From positions 4,163,501 through 4,227,500 of the forward strand of contig NZ_CP046266.1 in NCBI RefSeq assembly GCF_009720625.1: a stretch of 64,000 bases of DNA. Reading direction: 5' to 3'. A program made the position numbers and the translations under genes. Positions 1-8,744 of the stretch are shown piece after piece (position 1 is the first letter of the stretch; each line of letters starts with the position of its first letter). The notes beneath the pieces were generated by a model, which ran no database searches, was not told where the DNA came from, and was given only the letters and a program-made list of their open reading frames with translations. Source of the stretch: Metabacillus sediminilitoris (GTDB lineage: Bacteria > Bacillota > Bacilli > Bacillales > Bacillaceae).

Positions 1-115
1 CTTTTCCTTGATCAGGTAAAATAACGCCAATATATAAGAACACACTTACAGCCATTAAAATAAACGCATAGTTTTTAAAGTCTAAGATAAGTGATTGTAG
101 TTTCTTTTTATTCAT
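1..115 (-). CDS. yrhC: YrhC-like small membrane protein, 3'-truncated by window edge
   Basis: Only the first 38 codons lie in the window; the reading frame runs off the left edge. The protein starts MNKKKLQSLILDFKNYAF and then enters a hydrophobic stretch, consistent with one membrane-spanning helix near the N-terminus. A GGTGGGG ribosome binding site lies just upstream of the ATG. In B. subtilis yrhC is the last gene of the yrrT-mtnN-mccA-mccB-yrhC operon. Here it follows mtnN directly, which supports the name. No biochemical function is known to me. The assignment rests on position and the resemblance of the short N-terminal piece, so it is moderate. Confidence 0.55.
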   Translation of the reverse strand, partial: MNKKKLQSLILDFKNYAFILMAVSVFLYIGVILPDQGK

Positions 116-240
116 ATTGTTCCCCACCTACTAGCTGTGTTTTTTATATCCTTACCTTAACACAGTCTAGGAGACTATTAACCATGTAAATTTCACCAAC
201 AATGCAAATGAAGTTTATCGCTTATGACACTAACATAAAT

Positions 241-263
241 AGGATCGGTTCATTTCCGATCCT
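241..263 (-). terminator. Hairpin after mtnN
   Basis: A perfect 8-bp inverted repeat (AGGATCGG at 241-248 and CCGATCCT at 256-263) with a 7-base loop lies just after the mtnN stop. The following bases on the minus strand are A/T-rich but without a clean T-run, so termination may be partial and allow read-through into yrhC. Confidence 0.55.
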
Positions 264-276
264 AACAAATACTCAC

Positions 277-969
277 CTAGATTGATTCAACCATCTTCAA
301 CACTAAATCTGCTGAATGTTTTGCAGCTTTATCTAAAAACTGATCAAATGAAATGTTCGATTCTTTTCCTGCAATATCAGATAAAGCTCTGATTATGACA
401 AAAGGAACATTAAATTGATGACAAACTTGTGCAATTGCAGCAGCTTCCATTTCACCAGCGTAAAGGTCTTTAAATTTACTGCGGATAAACTCAACTTTTC
501 CTGGATCATTTAAGAAAGAATCCCCTGTGACAATTAAACCTTTCACAACTTGGATATCATGAATTTCATTCGCCTTTTTTTCTGCAACATTTACAAGCAT
601 TTCATTTGGAATATATGCAGCAGGTAATCCCGGTACTTGGCCATATTCATACCCGAAGGCAGTAACATCCACATCATTATGTCTGACTTCAGTAGAAATA
701 ACAATATCCCCGACATTTAATGCTGGATGGAAACCACCAGCGGAACCTGTATTAATAACGTAATCAGGTTTATAACGATCTAACAGTAATGTTGTACTTA
801 ATGCTGCATTTACTTTGCCAATCCCTGACTTTAATAAAACAACTTCTACACCTTTATAAATACCTTTTGTAAATTCACTACCCGCAATTACTTCTTGCTC
901 CTGATTTTCTAGCTTATCTCTAAGAATGGTTACTTCTTCTTCCATTGCACCGATTATTGCAATCTTCAT
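277..969 (-). CDS. mtnN: 5'-methylthioadenosine/S-adenosylhomocysteine nucleosidase
   Basis: Cytosolic nucleosidase that hydrolyses methylthioadenosine and S-adenosylhomocysteine, releasing adenine, in methionine salvage and detoxification of SAM by-products. The 230-residue product has the usual family length. It shows the GAMEEEV start motif with the catalytic Glu at residue 12, the nucleoside-binding GEMEAAAI segment near residue 172 and RALSDIAG with the catalytic Asp near 196. The ATG at 969 (MKIAIIGAM) is preferred over the in-frame upstream start, because it matches the family and follows AAAGGGA. In B. subtilis the gene sits between yrrT and mccA. Here neither neighbour is present: an array of hairpin repeats lies upstream and yrhC downstream. 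Confidence 0.95.
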   Translation of the reverse strand: MKIAIIGAMEEEVTILRDKLENQEQEVIAGSEFTKGIYKGVEVVLLKSGIGKVNAALSTTLLLDRYKPDYVINTGSAGGFHPALNVGDIVISTEVRHNDVDVTAFGYEYGQVPGLPAAYIPNEMLVNVAEKKANEIHDIQVVKGLIVTGDSFLNDPGKVEFIRSKFKDLYAGEMEAAAIAQVCHQFNVPFVIIRALSDIAGKESNISFDQFLDKAAKHSADLVLKMVESI

Positions 970-1137
970 TTTTTCAATCCCTTTCCAAAATAAATATGTA
1001 CGATACACGATTCAGCTTGAATAAATGTTTCCAGCCTCCAATTAAAAGTGTACCTATTACATGATCACAAAGCAAGATTTATCAGCCAACTGATTTGATC
1101 AATTAACATTTTGCAAAACTCCTATCAGTAAGATTTT

Positions 1138-1940
1138 ACTGCCCGTTAATCTGCGATATAGCGAGACTCCCATCAGTGGGCTATTGTTCTTCCCACTGAT
1201 GGGTAGCGAGACTTATCGGGCTTTTACGGGCAGTTTAACATCCTTTTTATTTAACTCCTTCTTTATTTCATTAAAGTCATATTTAAGAGGCTTTTACTGA
1301 CCGTTAATCTGCGATATAGCGAGGCTCCCATCAGTGGGCTTTTGTACTTCCACTGATGGTCAGCGAGACTTATCGGGCCTTTACGGGCAGTTTATTATCC
1401 TTTTTATTTATCTGCTTTTACTGCCCGTTAATCTGCGATATAGCGAGACTCTCATCAGTGGGCTTTTGTTCTTCCCACTGATGGGCAGCGAGACTTATCG
1501 GGCCTTTACGGGCAGTTAAACATCCTTTTTATTTATCTGCTTTTACTGCCCGTTAATCTGCGATATAGCGAGACTCTCATCAGTGGGCTTTTGTTCTTCC
1601 CACTGATGGGCAGCGAGACTTATCGGGCCTTTACGGGCAGTTAAACATCCTTTTTATTTATCTGCTTTTACTGCCCGTTAATCTGCGATATAGCGAGACT
1701 CCCATCAGTGGGCTTTTGTTCTTCCCACTGATGGGCAGCGAGACTTATCGGGCCTTTACGGGCAGTTAAACATCCTTTTTATTTAACTGCTTTTACTGCC
1801 CGTTAATCTGCGATAAAGCGAGACTCCCATCAGTGGCTTTTGTTCTTTCACTGATGGGCAGCGAGACTTATCGGGCCTTTACGGGCAGTTAAACATCCTT
1901 TTTATTTAACTGCTTTTACTGCCCGTTAATCTGCGATAAA
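1138..1940. repeat. Tandem array of 125-bp hairpin units (6 full, 1 partial)
   Basis: Full hairpins occupy 1138-1234, 1296-1391, 1420-1516, 1545-1641, 1670-1766 and 1795-1889; a partial unit starts at 1918 and stops at 1940. Copies 2 to 6 start 124-125 bp apart; the first spacing is 158 bp. Each unit is a long palindrome: outer arms ACTGCCCGT and ACGGGCAGT, a CGATA/TATCG pairing further in, and an inner stem CCCATCAGTGGG/CCCACTGATGGG around a 10-base loop. The octamer GCGAGACT occurs as a direct repeat on both sides of the inner stem and therefore forms a symmetrical internal loop. Spacers contain CATCCTTTTTATTTA. Copies 3 and 4 are almost identical, implying recent amplification. No credible gene lies inside. 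Function unknown. Confidence 0.9.
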
Positions 1941-1973
1941 ATTAATTATACTTTTATCAAAATGAGGTGTAAC

Positions 1974-2180
1974 ATGAATTTCCAATTAGATATTATCAAG
2001 GATAAAATTGAATTATTTGAGGCTCAAACACTTAAAGAGTTAGAAAAAAAGATAAATGATCAAATCGTACATAATCAAGCCATTCTTTTATCCGTTCACT
2101 CAGTATCCCATCAAATGCATGTTACGGAAGAAGGTCATAGATTTTATAGTGCTGTTGTCCACTTTAAAGCAAATGAGTAG
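1974..2180 (+). CDS. yrzA: YrzA family protein (DUF2536), unknown function
   Basis: Small 68-residue soluble protein beginning MNFQLDIIKDKIELFEA, with a predicted helical first half and a beta-rich end (SVHSVSHQMHV, YSAVVHFKA). Length and sequence resemble B. subtilis YrzA, a conserved protein of unknown function. The ATG at 1974 is chosen because GAGGTG lies 4 bases upstream; an upstream in-frame ATG at 1962 would overlap that ribosome binding site. The gene starts only 34 bases after the end of the hairpin array, so its promoter either lies in the last partial repeat or was supplied by the array. It is transcribed toward yrrS, whose terminator faces it. Confidence 0.8.
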   Translation: MNFQLDIIKDKIELFEAQTLKELEKKINDQIVHNQAILLSVHSVSHQMHVTEEGHRFYSAVVHFKANE

Positions 2181-2331
2181 GTCGATATTCTTTTGTAAAA
2201 GTGCAAGATTCTTAATCAATTAAAGCTAGGAAAAACAACTAAATTATCATGCAGTATTCTATACTTCCATTTACGAATAATTGATAAGCTTTCACTTTCC
2301 AACTGACTTAGAGATTTTATAGGTATTAAAA

Positions 2332-2360
2332 AAAGCAGAGGCCCTTTAAGCCTCTGCTTT
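2332..2360 (-). terminator. Intrinsic terminator of yrrS (possibly bidirectional)
   Basis: Perfect 10-bp stem AAAGCAGAGG (2332-2341) with CCTCTGCTTT (2351-2360), followed by a T-run on the minus strand. It sits between the convergent ends of yrzA and yrrS. Confidence 0.85.
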
Positions 2361-2371
2361 AAACATATTAC

Positions 2372-3040
2372 TCAATTAAGCTTTTCAATTTTTGTTGGCT
2401 TCCAGCCTTCATTTTCGATCCAAGTTATATAAACTTTATATTTTGAAGATTTATCTTTTGGTGAGATTGTACCAACTGCATCATTTGGTGAGCCGTTGTT
2501 ACCTAGGAACCAAATAATCATATCTGATTCAGGAATCCCTGTAGCATAGCTTAAAGCTTTTGTCATTTCAGCCCAATCTTGTGATCCTTTATCATAATTC
2601 GCTGAATGAGGCTCTGTTTGTGATGTACCAACCGGTGACCAACCTGGGTTTTCAATGGTTTCAGTTACTCCAGAACCAGGTTCACCCTCTGTTATTGTTG
2701 CCTGTTCAAAAGGATCTTCGGTCGACTCTTCTTCGGTTTTTTCAACCTCATCAGGAATACCATTTCCATCTTCATCTAATTCTTCATTGGATTTATCACT
2801 TTCTTTTACTGCGTCTTTCTCTTTATCAGTTTCTTCTTTACTTTCTTCATTTGCTAACTTTATATCAGGTTGTTCATTGTATTTTGCCGTTTTTTCCGCA
2901 TCACTTCCACCAAAAATAAGCTGAGAACCAATAACAAGTATTAATACTGCAACAACTCCTATTAATATGTTTAATACGATATTTGTTTTTCTGCGCTTAT
3001 CTCTTTTTTCATAGCGAGAGTCTACATGATAATTACTCAA
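2372..3040 (-). CDS. yrrS: YrrS family membrane-anchored protein (DUF1510)
   Basis: A 222-residue protein with a basic N-terminus (KRDKRRKTN), one hydrophobic helix at about residues 23-45, a long acidic low-complexity linker rich in Glu, Asp and Ser (about 55-125), and a C-terminal globular domain of about 90 residues containing WPV-like and DWAEMTKALSYATG segments. The topology suggests a single-pass protein with its C-terminal domain outside the membrane. In B. subtilis yrrS is next to pbpI, as here, which hints at a cell-wall role; that is inference. Translation probably starts at the TTG at 3040, downstream of GGAGTGTAGGA. It is 259 bp downstream... of nothing but A/T-rich sequence on its 5' side before pbpI ends. 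Confidence 0.8.
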   Translation of the reverse strand: MSNYHVDSRYEKRDKRRKTNIVLNILIGVVAVLILVIGSQLIFGGSDAEKTAKYNEQPDIKLANEESKEETDKEKDAVKESDKSNEELDEDGNGIPDEVEKTEEESTEDPFEQATITEGEPGSGVTETIENPGWSPVGTSQTEPHSANYDKGSQDWAEMTKALSYATGIPESDMIIWFLGNNGSPNDAVGTISPKDKSSKYKVYITWIENEGWKPTKIEKLN

Positions 3041-3299
3041 TGTCCTACACTCCTTTGTCCCTCATACCTTCTGTCTTATTCTAGCATTAGAATGTCATTC
3101 TATCTAGTTGTTTTATCTTTCTAAAATTTAACCACTTTCCCTTTTCTGGGTTAATCGTATCATAAGAAGGACATGTTTTGACAATTGATAAACAAATTTA
3201 TTTCTAATGCTGCTTCCTTCATTATGAAGATTTTATTAGCCTAAATGGTGTATACCCTACTTTTACATCTTTTATTCCATCTTTTTTTCACAATAGGAC

Positions 3300-5048
3300 T
3301 TACTTCCCTTTCATTTCAGCTAACTTATCGACAATATCATAAAATACTGCATTAGTCCCAGCCTCAGCGCTAGTTGTATCCATCTCAACGACTACAAGTG
3401 CATATTTTGGATTTTTTGAAGGGAAATAGCCAGCAAACCATTTATTATAGAGCATTTGCCCTTTATCATTTTTTTTACCCGTTTGAGCGGTTCCTGATTT
3501 CCCTGAAACTTCTAGTGGTGAGTTTTGAAACCTTCTTCCTGTTCCTTCAGGATCTGTAACTACTAAGCGGTGTAACTTTTGCAGTTTTGCTGCAGTATAG
3601 GATGATATCTTTTCTCCTTCTAATGATTTAGACGTAAATGAAAACATATTTGTTCCATTTTTATATAATATATTTTCTACGATTTTCACTTGTTGTTTAT
3701 GTCCGCCTCTAGCTATTGTTGCCATCATATTAGCAACACCAAGAGGAGTAACCTTTACATCTTTCTGCCCAATAGCAGTCTGATCAATGGCTCTCAACAC
3801 ATTTTTATCCTTTTCATCTCCCCAAATACTTCCTATTTTTTCTTCTGGAAGCTGCTTAAAATTTTGATAATGAAAAATCTTTCCGCTCCAAGCAACGGGT
3901 CCTAGTAATCCAAGTTTTTCAGCTGTGTCCTCGATCACATTCGGATCCTTTTCCATTAATTCTTCTGCTAAAGTTGTAAATGTATAATTACAACTTTTTG
4001 CAAAACTTCTTGCTAATGTAAGCATCCCATCATCCTGTCCTCCATCATTCTCACCATATAGATTTAGATTGCAATTGAATTCTCTTGTTGCATCATCTAA
4101 ACCATATTCAATAGCTGCTGCAGAAATGACAGTTTTAAATACTGAACCTGGAAAAAGCGGTTGTACCATATAATTTGTTAAGGTTTTATTATTCGATCGA
4201 TCTAAATCAGGCTTGCTAACCATTGCTAATACTTCATTGGTCTCAATATCAAGTAAAACAAGACCGCCATTGTCTACCTTTTGATCACTTAACACATCTT
4301 CAGCCATTTCCTGTATGTCTTTATCGATGGTTGTTTTAATCGTTATGGGATAAAAAGGATTCGAGTCTGCAATATATTTTACGTTAACCCCAAAAAGAGG
4401 ATTTCCATCCCCGTCGACATGATAAAGAAGCTTCGTTTCTGCATCAGGGAGCAAAAATTCATCAAATGTCTCCTCTAATCCAGTAATTCCAATTTGTGTT
4501 TTATACGATAAATCCTGCCTATCGGGGTACTTCTCACGGAGTACCTCTGCATTCTCACCAGTAATTCCAATCAAATGCTCGCCAATTGATTGTTCAATTG
4601 GCGATTGGCGATATATTCCGAACACACCAGGAATGCTTAAATGATTAATTTTCTCTAAATCAGAGCTTGATAATTTAACACCATCTTCACTAGAAAGAAC
4701 AAGTGGTTCTTTTGTATTTTCAATAAGTCGTTTTAGTTTTTCACTTGAAACATCAACAATTTCAGAAAGATCTTCAACAGGCCAAGTAATCTCTTTCAAA
4801 AAAGGAAATAGTACAAGTGTCGGCTCGGCATGGTTTCGAAGTGAATGGCCATTACGATCTTCAAAGCGACCTCGTCCATCGTCAATGACAACCTCTTGGG
4901 TTCGTTGATTGACACTTTCTTGAACAAGATTTACCCCCTTTTCAGTAAATGATTCTGTATGAATCAATTGTATATCAGCTAACCGAAACATTATAAAAAA
5001 TAACGCTAACAGAAAAAAACTACCTACAATGATTACCCTTCTCTTCAT
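3300..5048 (-). CDS. pbpI: Class B penicillin-binding protein (PbpI-like transpeptidase)
   Basis: Membrane-anchored D,D-transpeptidase that cross-links peptidoglycan outside the cell. The 582-residue protein has an N-terminal membrane helix (about residues 5-22), a dimerisation/pedestal region, and a C-terminal transpeptidase domain. The catalytic SxxK is in GSVFKTV (near residue 303), SxN in SCNY (near 350) and KTG appears as the variant KSGTAQ (near 525). Size and context (yrrS downstream, greA upstream) match B. subtilis PbpI (YrrR). The start is the ATG at 5048: its ribosome binding site GAGGTG lies inside the 3' arm of the greA terminator hairpin, so terminator folding should hide it. 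An upstream in-frame GTG lies within that site and is rejected as start. Confidence 0.92.
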   Translation of the reverse strand: MKRRVIIVGSFFLLALFFIMFRLADIQLIHTESFTEKGVNLVQESVNQRTQEVVIDDGRGRFEDRNGHSLRNHAEPTLVLFPFLKEITWPVEDLSEIVDVSSEKLKRLIENTKEPLVLSSEDGVKLSSSDLEKINHLSIPGVFGIYRQSPIEQSIGEHLIGITGENAEVLREKYPDRQDLSYKTQIGITGLEETFDEFLLPDAETKLLYHVDGDGNPLFGVNVKYIADSNPFYPITIKTTIDKDIQEMAEDVLSDQKVDNGGLVLLDIETNEVLAMVSKPDLDRSNNKTLTNYMVQPLFPGSVFKTVISAAAIEYGLDDATREFNCNLNLYGENDGGQDDGMLTLARSFAKSCNYTFTTLAEELMEKDPNVIEDTAEKLGLLGPVAWSGKIFHYQNFKQLPEEKIGSIWGDEKDKNVLRAIDQTAIGQKDVKVTPLGVANMMATIARGGHKQQVKIVENILYKNGTNMFSFTSKSLEGEKISSYTAAKLQKLHRLVVTDPEGTGRRFQNSPLEVSGKSGTAQTGKKNDKGQMLYNKWFAGYFPSKNPKYALVVVEMDTTSAEAGTNAVFYDIVDKLAEMKGK

Positions 5049-5083
5049 AAAAAACACCTCGTCTTCATTTTCGACGAGGTGTT
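5049..5083 (-). terminator. greA terminator whose 3' arm contains the pbpI ribosome binding site
   Basis: An 11-bp perfect stem (5053-5063 with 5073-5083, 9-base loop) lies between the greA stop and the pbpI start. On the minus strand the second arm reads GACGAGGTGTT and is followed by TTTT and the ATG of pbpI. The same structure is therefore an intrinsic terminator for greA and a potential block on pbpI translation, since GAGGTG is paired when the hairpin forms. Confidence 0.85.
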
Positions 5084-5101
5084 CCTTATATAAACATGTG
5101 T

Positions 5102-5575
5102 TTAGCTAATTTTCACAATCTTCACAAGCATTTCTCCACCTGGAGTTTGTACAGTTACTTCGTCTCCAACTTTACGGCCAAGAAGGCTTTTTGCAATTGG
5201 AGAGTCATTTGAAATTTTACCTTCAAATGGATCTGCTTCTGCACTACCAACAATTGTATATGTTTCTTCATCACCATCAGGTAATTCAGTGAATGTCACA
5301 GTTCTTCCAAGTGATACTGAACTTGTGTCAGCTTCACTTTCGATAATTTTCGCATTACGAATCATATTTTCTAAAGTTGTAATACGACCTTCAACAAATG
5401 CTTGTTCTTCTTTAGCTGAATCGTATTCAGAGTTCTCTGAAAGGTCACCAAAGCTTCGTGCAATTTTAATTCTTTCAACTACCTCTTTACGTTTTACCGT
5501 TTTTAAGTATTCAAGTTCCTGCTCAAGCTTTTCTTTTCCTTCTCTTGTCATTGGAAAAACTTTTTCTTGTGCCAT
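5102..5575 (-). CDS. greA: Transcription elongation factor GreA
   Basis: GreA binds the secondary channel of RNA polymerase and stimulates cleavage of backtracked transcripts. The 157-residue protein has the normal length: an N-terminal antiparallel coiled coil (residues 1 to about 78, including [20 protein letters not shown] with the acidic tip residues that reach the active site) and a C-terminal FKBP-like domain ([25 protein letters not shown]). The ATG at 5575 follows AAGGAGTGG. A hairpin directly after the stop both ends the transcript and overlaps the pbpI start. Confidence 0.97.
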   Translation of the reverse strand: MAQEKVFPMTREGKEKLEQELEYLKTVKRKEVVERIKIARSFGDLSENSEYDSAKEEQAFVEGRITTLENMIRNAKIIESEADTSSVSLGRTVTFTELPDGDEETYTIVGSAEADPFEGKISNDSPIAKSLLGRKVGDEVTVQTPGGEMLVKIVKIS

Positions 5576-5765
5576 GTTTGTTCCACTCCTTCTAGTAGAC
5601 TATTCCCCGTCGTTAATATTAATTATAAAATAAGTATGTATAAGTATAGTCCGAAAACATCCTTAAATATGATGTTAAGCATTTGGTCATCTTTTCATTT
5701 TAACCTGTGACCAATGAAAAGAGACAACTTTTATCATCATTTGACAGCGCTGTATGTAAAAAAGC

Positions 5766-5788
5766 AAGGGCAACATCATTGTGCCCTT
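5766..5788 (-). terminator. Intrinsic terminator after udk
   Basis: Stem AAGGGCA (5766-5772) with TGCCCTT (5782-5788), followed on the minus strand by GCTTTTTT. It lies in the 312-bp gap between udk and greA, in which I see no gene; greA therefore probably has its own promoter in the rest of that gap. Confidence 0.75.
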
Positions 5789-5887
5789 TACTTCTTCATT
5801 TAAGCAATGCCTATTGAAAAAAAGCTATGAAAGTAATTTATTCTTATACATAATATGATCACAGTATACTTTATCTATGCTATGTTA

Positions 5888-6523
5888 TTACAAAATTGCG
5901 TTTAGTTCAAGAATTGTTTGAATTTTTGTGACCATTAAATCAATTGCAACATGGTTTTGGCCACCTTCTGGAACAATAATGTCTGCGTATCGTTTAGTTG
6001 GTTCAATAAATTGATTATGCATTGGTCGTACAACTGAAATGTATTGTTCAATAACGGAATCAATTGATCGCCCTCTTTCTTTAATGTCGCGGAGAATACG
6101 ACGGATGATACGAATATCAGCATCTGTATCTACAAAAAGTTTAATATCCATTAAATCACGTAACCTGTCATCCTCTAAAATCAAAATTCCTTCTAATATA
6201 ATAACATCCTTCGGTTCAACAACTATAACATCATCGGACCTAGTATGCAATTTGTAGTCATACACAGGTTTTTCGATTTTTTCGTGATTGAGTAATAATT
6301 TTAAATGATCGATCAATAAATCGTTATCAAATGCTAATGGATGATCATAGTTTGTATTTAATCTTTCTTCAAATGGTATATGACTTTGATCTTTATAATA
6401 ATAATCTTGTTCAAGCATTAAAATGGAATGTCCTTTAAAATGCTCATAAATTGATTTTGTTACACTCGTTTTACCAGAACCGGATCCTCCAGCTACTCCA
6501 ATTACAACGGGCTTCTTTTCCAT
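5888..6523 (-). CDS. udk: Uridine kinase
   Basis: Phosphorylates uridine and cytidine to UMP and CMP in pyrimidine salvage. The 211-residue protein shows the P-loop GGSGSGKTS near residue 13, the EQDYYYKD substrate segment, the YDHPLAFD motif typical of uridine kinases near residue 60, and the arginine-rich lid [13 protein letters not shown]. Length and motifs fit B. subtilis Udk. The ATG at 6523 follows AAAGGGG. In B. subtilis two peptidase-U32-type genes (trhP1 and trhP2) lie between trmR and udk; here trmR is only 75 bp upstream, so that pair is missing at this position. Confidence 0.95.
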   Translation of the reverse strand: MEKKPVVIGVAGGSGSGKTSVTKSIYEHFKGHSILMLEQDYYYKDQSHIPFEERLNTNYDHPLAFDNDLLIDHLKLLLNHEKIEKPVYDYKLHTRSDDVIVVEPKDVIILEGILILEDDRLRDLMDIKLFVDTDADIRIIRRILRDIKERGRSIDSVIEQYISVVRPMHNQFIEPTKRYADIIVPEGGQNHVAIDLMVTKIQTILELNAIL

Positions 6524-6598
6524 TCAATTAGAACCCCTTTCGAATAAGTTAAAAATGAAATTGTACGTTAAATATTTTTTTCAATGCAGGGGATATCA

Positions 6599-7243
6599 TT
6601 ATTTGCGTTTTGTTACTGCAATCCCATCTCCTACAGGGATAATGGTTGTTTCATAATTTGTTAATGTAGTTAAAAAGTGATTGTACTCATCAAGCTTTCT
6701 AACTAGTGTTCGTTGTCTTCTTGTTTTTAACTCTGAACGATCACGAGCAACAGTCCCTTTAAATAATACATTGTCAGTATAAATTATGCCGTTTTCCGTA
6801 AGCATTGGTTCATACAACGCAAAGAACTTTGTATATTTAGCTTTTGTGGCATCAATAAATATTGCATCATATGGGCCATTCTTACGAATTTCTTCTGATA
6901 ATTCAAGCGCATCGCCATGCAGGGTATGAATTCGCGATTGAAGGCCCATTTGTATAATATTTTCATTTGCTTGTTGATAGCGAACATCATCAAGTTCAAC
7001 TGTCATAATTTCTGTTGTTGGTACTTTTAATGCCATTCGAATCGCTGAATAGCCAATAGCCGTTCCTATTTCAAGTATTTTTTTTGGTTTCTGCATAGAA
7101 AGAAGAAGAAGTAATACTTCAATACCTGTTTTTTCCATAATTGGCACATCATGTTCGACAGCAAAATCTTCCATTTGCTTTATATATTGTGGTCTGTCAG
7201 GTATTAGATTTTCTATATACGTTAGCACGTCTTCATTTAACAT
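6599..7243 (-). CDS. trmR: tRNA 5-hydroxyuridine O-methyltransferase (YrrM family)
   Basis: SAM-dependent class I O-methyltransferase of 214 residues. Motif I is EIGTAIGYSAIRMA (about residues 57-70), followed by the acidic VELDDVRYQQA segment, a DAIFIDATKAKY metal/SAM motif near 127, and the DNVLFKG stretch near 154. B. subtilis TrmR (YrrM) methylates 5-hydroxyuridine at wobble position 34 of several tRNAs to 5-methoxyuridine. Sequence and position between mltG and udk support that function. The hydroxylating enzymes TrhP1 and TrhP2, usually encoded next to it, are not in the window, so its substrate must be made by enzymes encoded elsewhere. Confidence 0.88.
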   Translation of the reverse strand: MLNEDVLTYIENLIPDRPQYIKQMEDFAVEHDVPIMEKTGIEVLLLLLSMQKPKKILEIGTAIGYSAIRMALKVPTTEIMTVELDDVRYQQANENIIQMGLQSRIHTLHGDALELSEEIRKNGPYDAIFIDATKAKYTKFFALYEPMLTENGIIYTDNVLFKGTVARDRSELKTRRQRTLVRKLDEYNHFLTTLTNYETTIIPVGDGIAVTKRK

Positions 7244-7320
7244 AATTGCCTCCTGCAGATAGTGTACATTTGTCGAAAATATTATTTCAATATAATTTAA
7301 AATAAGATATACCTAAAAAT

Positions 7321-7346
7321 AAGAGCCTCATGAATGAGAACTCTTT
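7321..7346 (-). terminator. Hairpin after mltG
   Basis: On the minus strand CTCAT and ATGAG pair around a 2-base loop, extended by AAGA/TCTT, followed by ATTTTTA. It lies between mltG and trmR and probably separates the two transcripts. Confidence 0.5.
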
Positions 7347-7455
7347 TCTTAGATAAATATGATTAAAATAGATGTCTGATAATAACTTGATATATTTTAC
7401 CACAAAAAGATAGGGAATGCGAATAGTTAATTCTATTCCTAATTGTTATCCTTTT

Positions 7456-8580
7456 TTAGTTTGTAATATGTTTATTCTTTTCCTTATTATGCTCATCTAA
7501 CGTTTTTGTAAAGATAACTTCTCCTTCTTTTGTCGCTAAGAAATAGAGAAAATCTGTATTCTCTGGTGATAAAGCAGCTGCAAAGGAAACTTCACCAGCA
7601 CTAGCAATCGGTCCAGGTGGAAGACCTTTATTTTTATAGGTATTGTACGGTGAATCTACTTCAAGATCTTTGTAAAACACACGATCTTTATGTTCTCCAA
7701 GTGCATATAAGACGGTAGGGTCTGTTTGTAATGGCATATTTTGATCGAGTCGATTATAAAACACACTTGATATTTTTTCCCGATCAGCTTGGTCAGTTGC
7801 TTCTTCTTCGATCAGTGAAGCCATTGTCACAAACTGATGTACACTCATTTTCTTCTCCTGTAGTGTAGGTATATACTTTTTAACCTCATCATTCATTTTT
7901 TTAATCATTGGTTCCAAAACTTCCTCAAGTGTTGGATCCTTTTTATAAAATGGATATGTTGCTGGATATAAATACCCTTCTAGCGCATAATTTACATTTT
8001 TCCCAAAAATATCATTTGTTAGTAAATCTGGATATTTTGCTCTCATTGCGTTAATAAAAGTCTTATTTGTTAGTTTTTCTAAAATTAACTCTTCACTAAA
8101 ATCCGTTTTCTTTGAAACGATTGACGCTATTTCTTTCAGCTGTCTTCCTTCTGGAATGGTTATTTGAAAAGCAACTTCATCCATTAGCTTTCCCTGCTTT
8201 AAGCTTTCAATAATATCCTGGAAGGTCATCGATTTGCTTAGTTGATAATTACCCGCCTGAAATCCTGATTCATTCTTAAACTTAATGTAATATTTAAAAA
8301 CACGAGCATCTTTAATGATTCCATTCTCTTCTAAAATATTTGAAATCGCGGAAACAGAAGAACCAATCGGTACAGTCACATTTTTGAATGTTTGATCATC
8401 TGGATCTACTGGCTCTAAAGATGATTTAATATATAGATAACCGCCTCCAATAAGGCCTGAAAAGACAATAGTTAATATAATAAAAACAGTTAATACAATT
8501 TTTCTAACTACCTTTGCCTCTTTTTGTTTTTCCAGAAGCTTTTTTCGGAATGCATCCTTGTTTGAATCCACTGCAGACAT
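7456..8580 (-). CDS. mltG: Endolytic transglycosylase MltG
   Basis: Cleaves nascent glycan strands in the cell wall and sets their length. The 374-residue protein has a cytosolic N-terminus, one membrane helix (about residues 30-52), a LysM-like subdomain (about 65-115) and the YceG catalytic domain. The catalytic Glu is in SLIEEEATD near residue 252, and QTDPTVLYALG, NTYKNKGLPPGPI and FAAALSPENTDFLYF are strongly conserved family segments. It ends the run yrzL-ruvX-yrzB-mltG known from B. subtilis (YrrL), but a mobile repeat and a strong terminator separate it from yrzB, so here it should have its own promoter. Confidence 0.93.
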   Translation of the reverse strand: MSAVDSNKDAFRKKLLEKQKEAKVVRKIVLTVFIILTIVFSGLIGGGYLYIKSSLEPVDPDDQTFKNVTVPIGSSVSAISNILEENGIIKDARVFKYYIKFKNESGFQAGNYQLSKSMTFQDIIESLKQGKLMDEVAFQITIPEGRQLKEIASIVSKKTDFSEELILEKLTNKTFINAMRAKYPDLLTNDIFGKNVNYALEGYLYPATYPFYKKDPTLEEVLEPMIKKMNDEVKKYIPTLQEKKMSVHQFVTMASLIEEEATDQADREKISSVFYNRLDQNMPLQTDPTVLYALGEHKDRVFYKDLEVDSPYNTYKNKGLPPGPIASAGEVSFAAALSPENTDFLYFLATKEGEVIFTKTLDEHNKEKNKHITN

Positions 8581-8744
8581 ACGTTTCCTCCTCTCATCCC
8601 AACTATTATACTACAATGTTCTTTCTTTTTCGGCAATTTTTGTAGGTCTCTTAAGGAATTTCAAACTTTCTCTTTTATTTAAGCCATATTTCTTGTTATT
8701 ATTGCAATTTTACCAATTTATCAATCATCCTATTTCATAAAAAA

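Noticed and set aside
1334..1519. 61-codon open frame inside the hairpin array
   Set aside because: It consists of repeat units 2 and 3 read through, lacks a ribosome binding site and changes with copy number.
1138..1940. Array considered as CRISPR
   Set aside because: The 125-bp units are repeated including the spacers; there are no unique spacers and no cas genes.
2560..2924. Open frames antisense to yrrS
   Set aside because: They mirror the low-complexity acidic linker of yrrS and have no ribosome binding sites.
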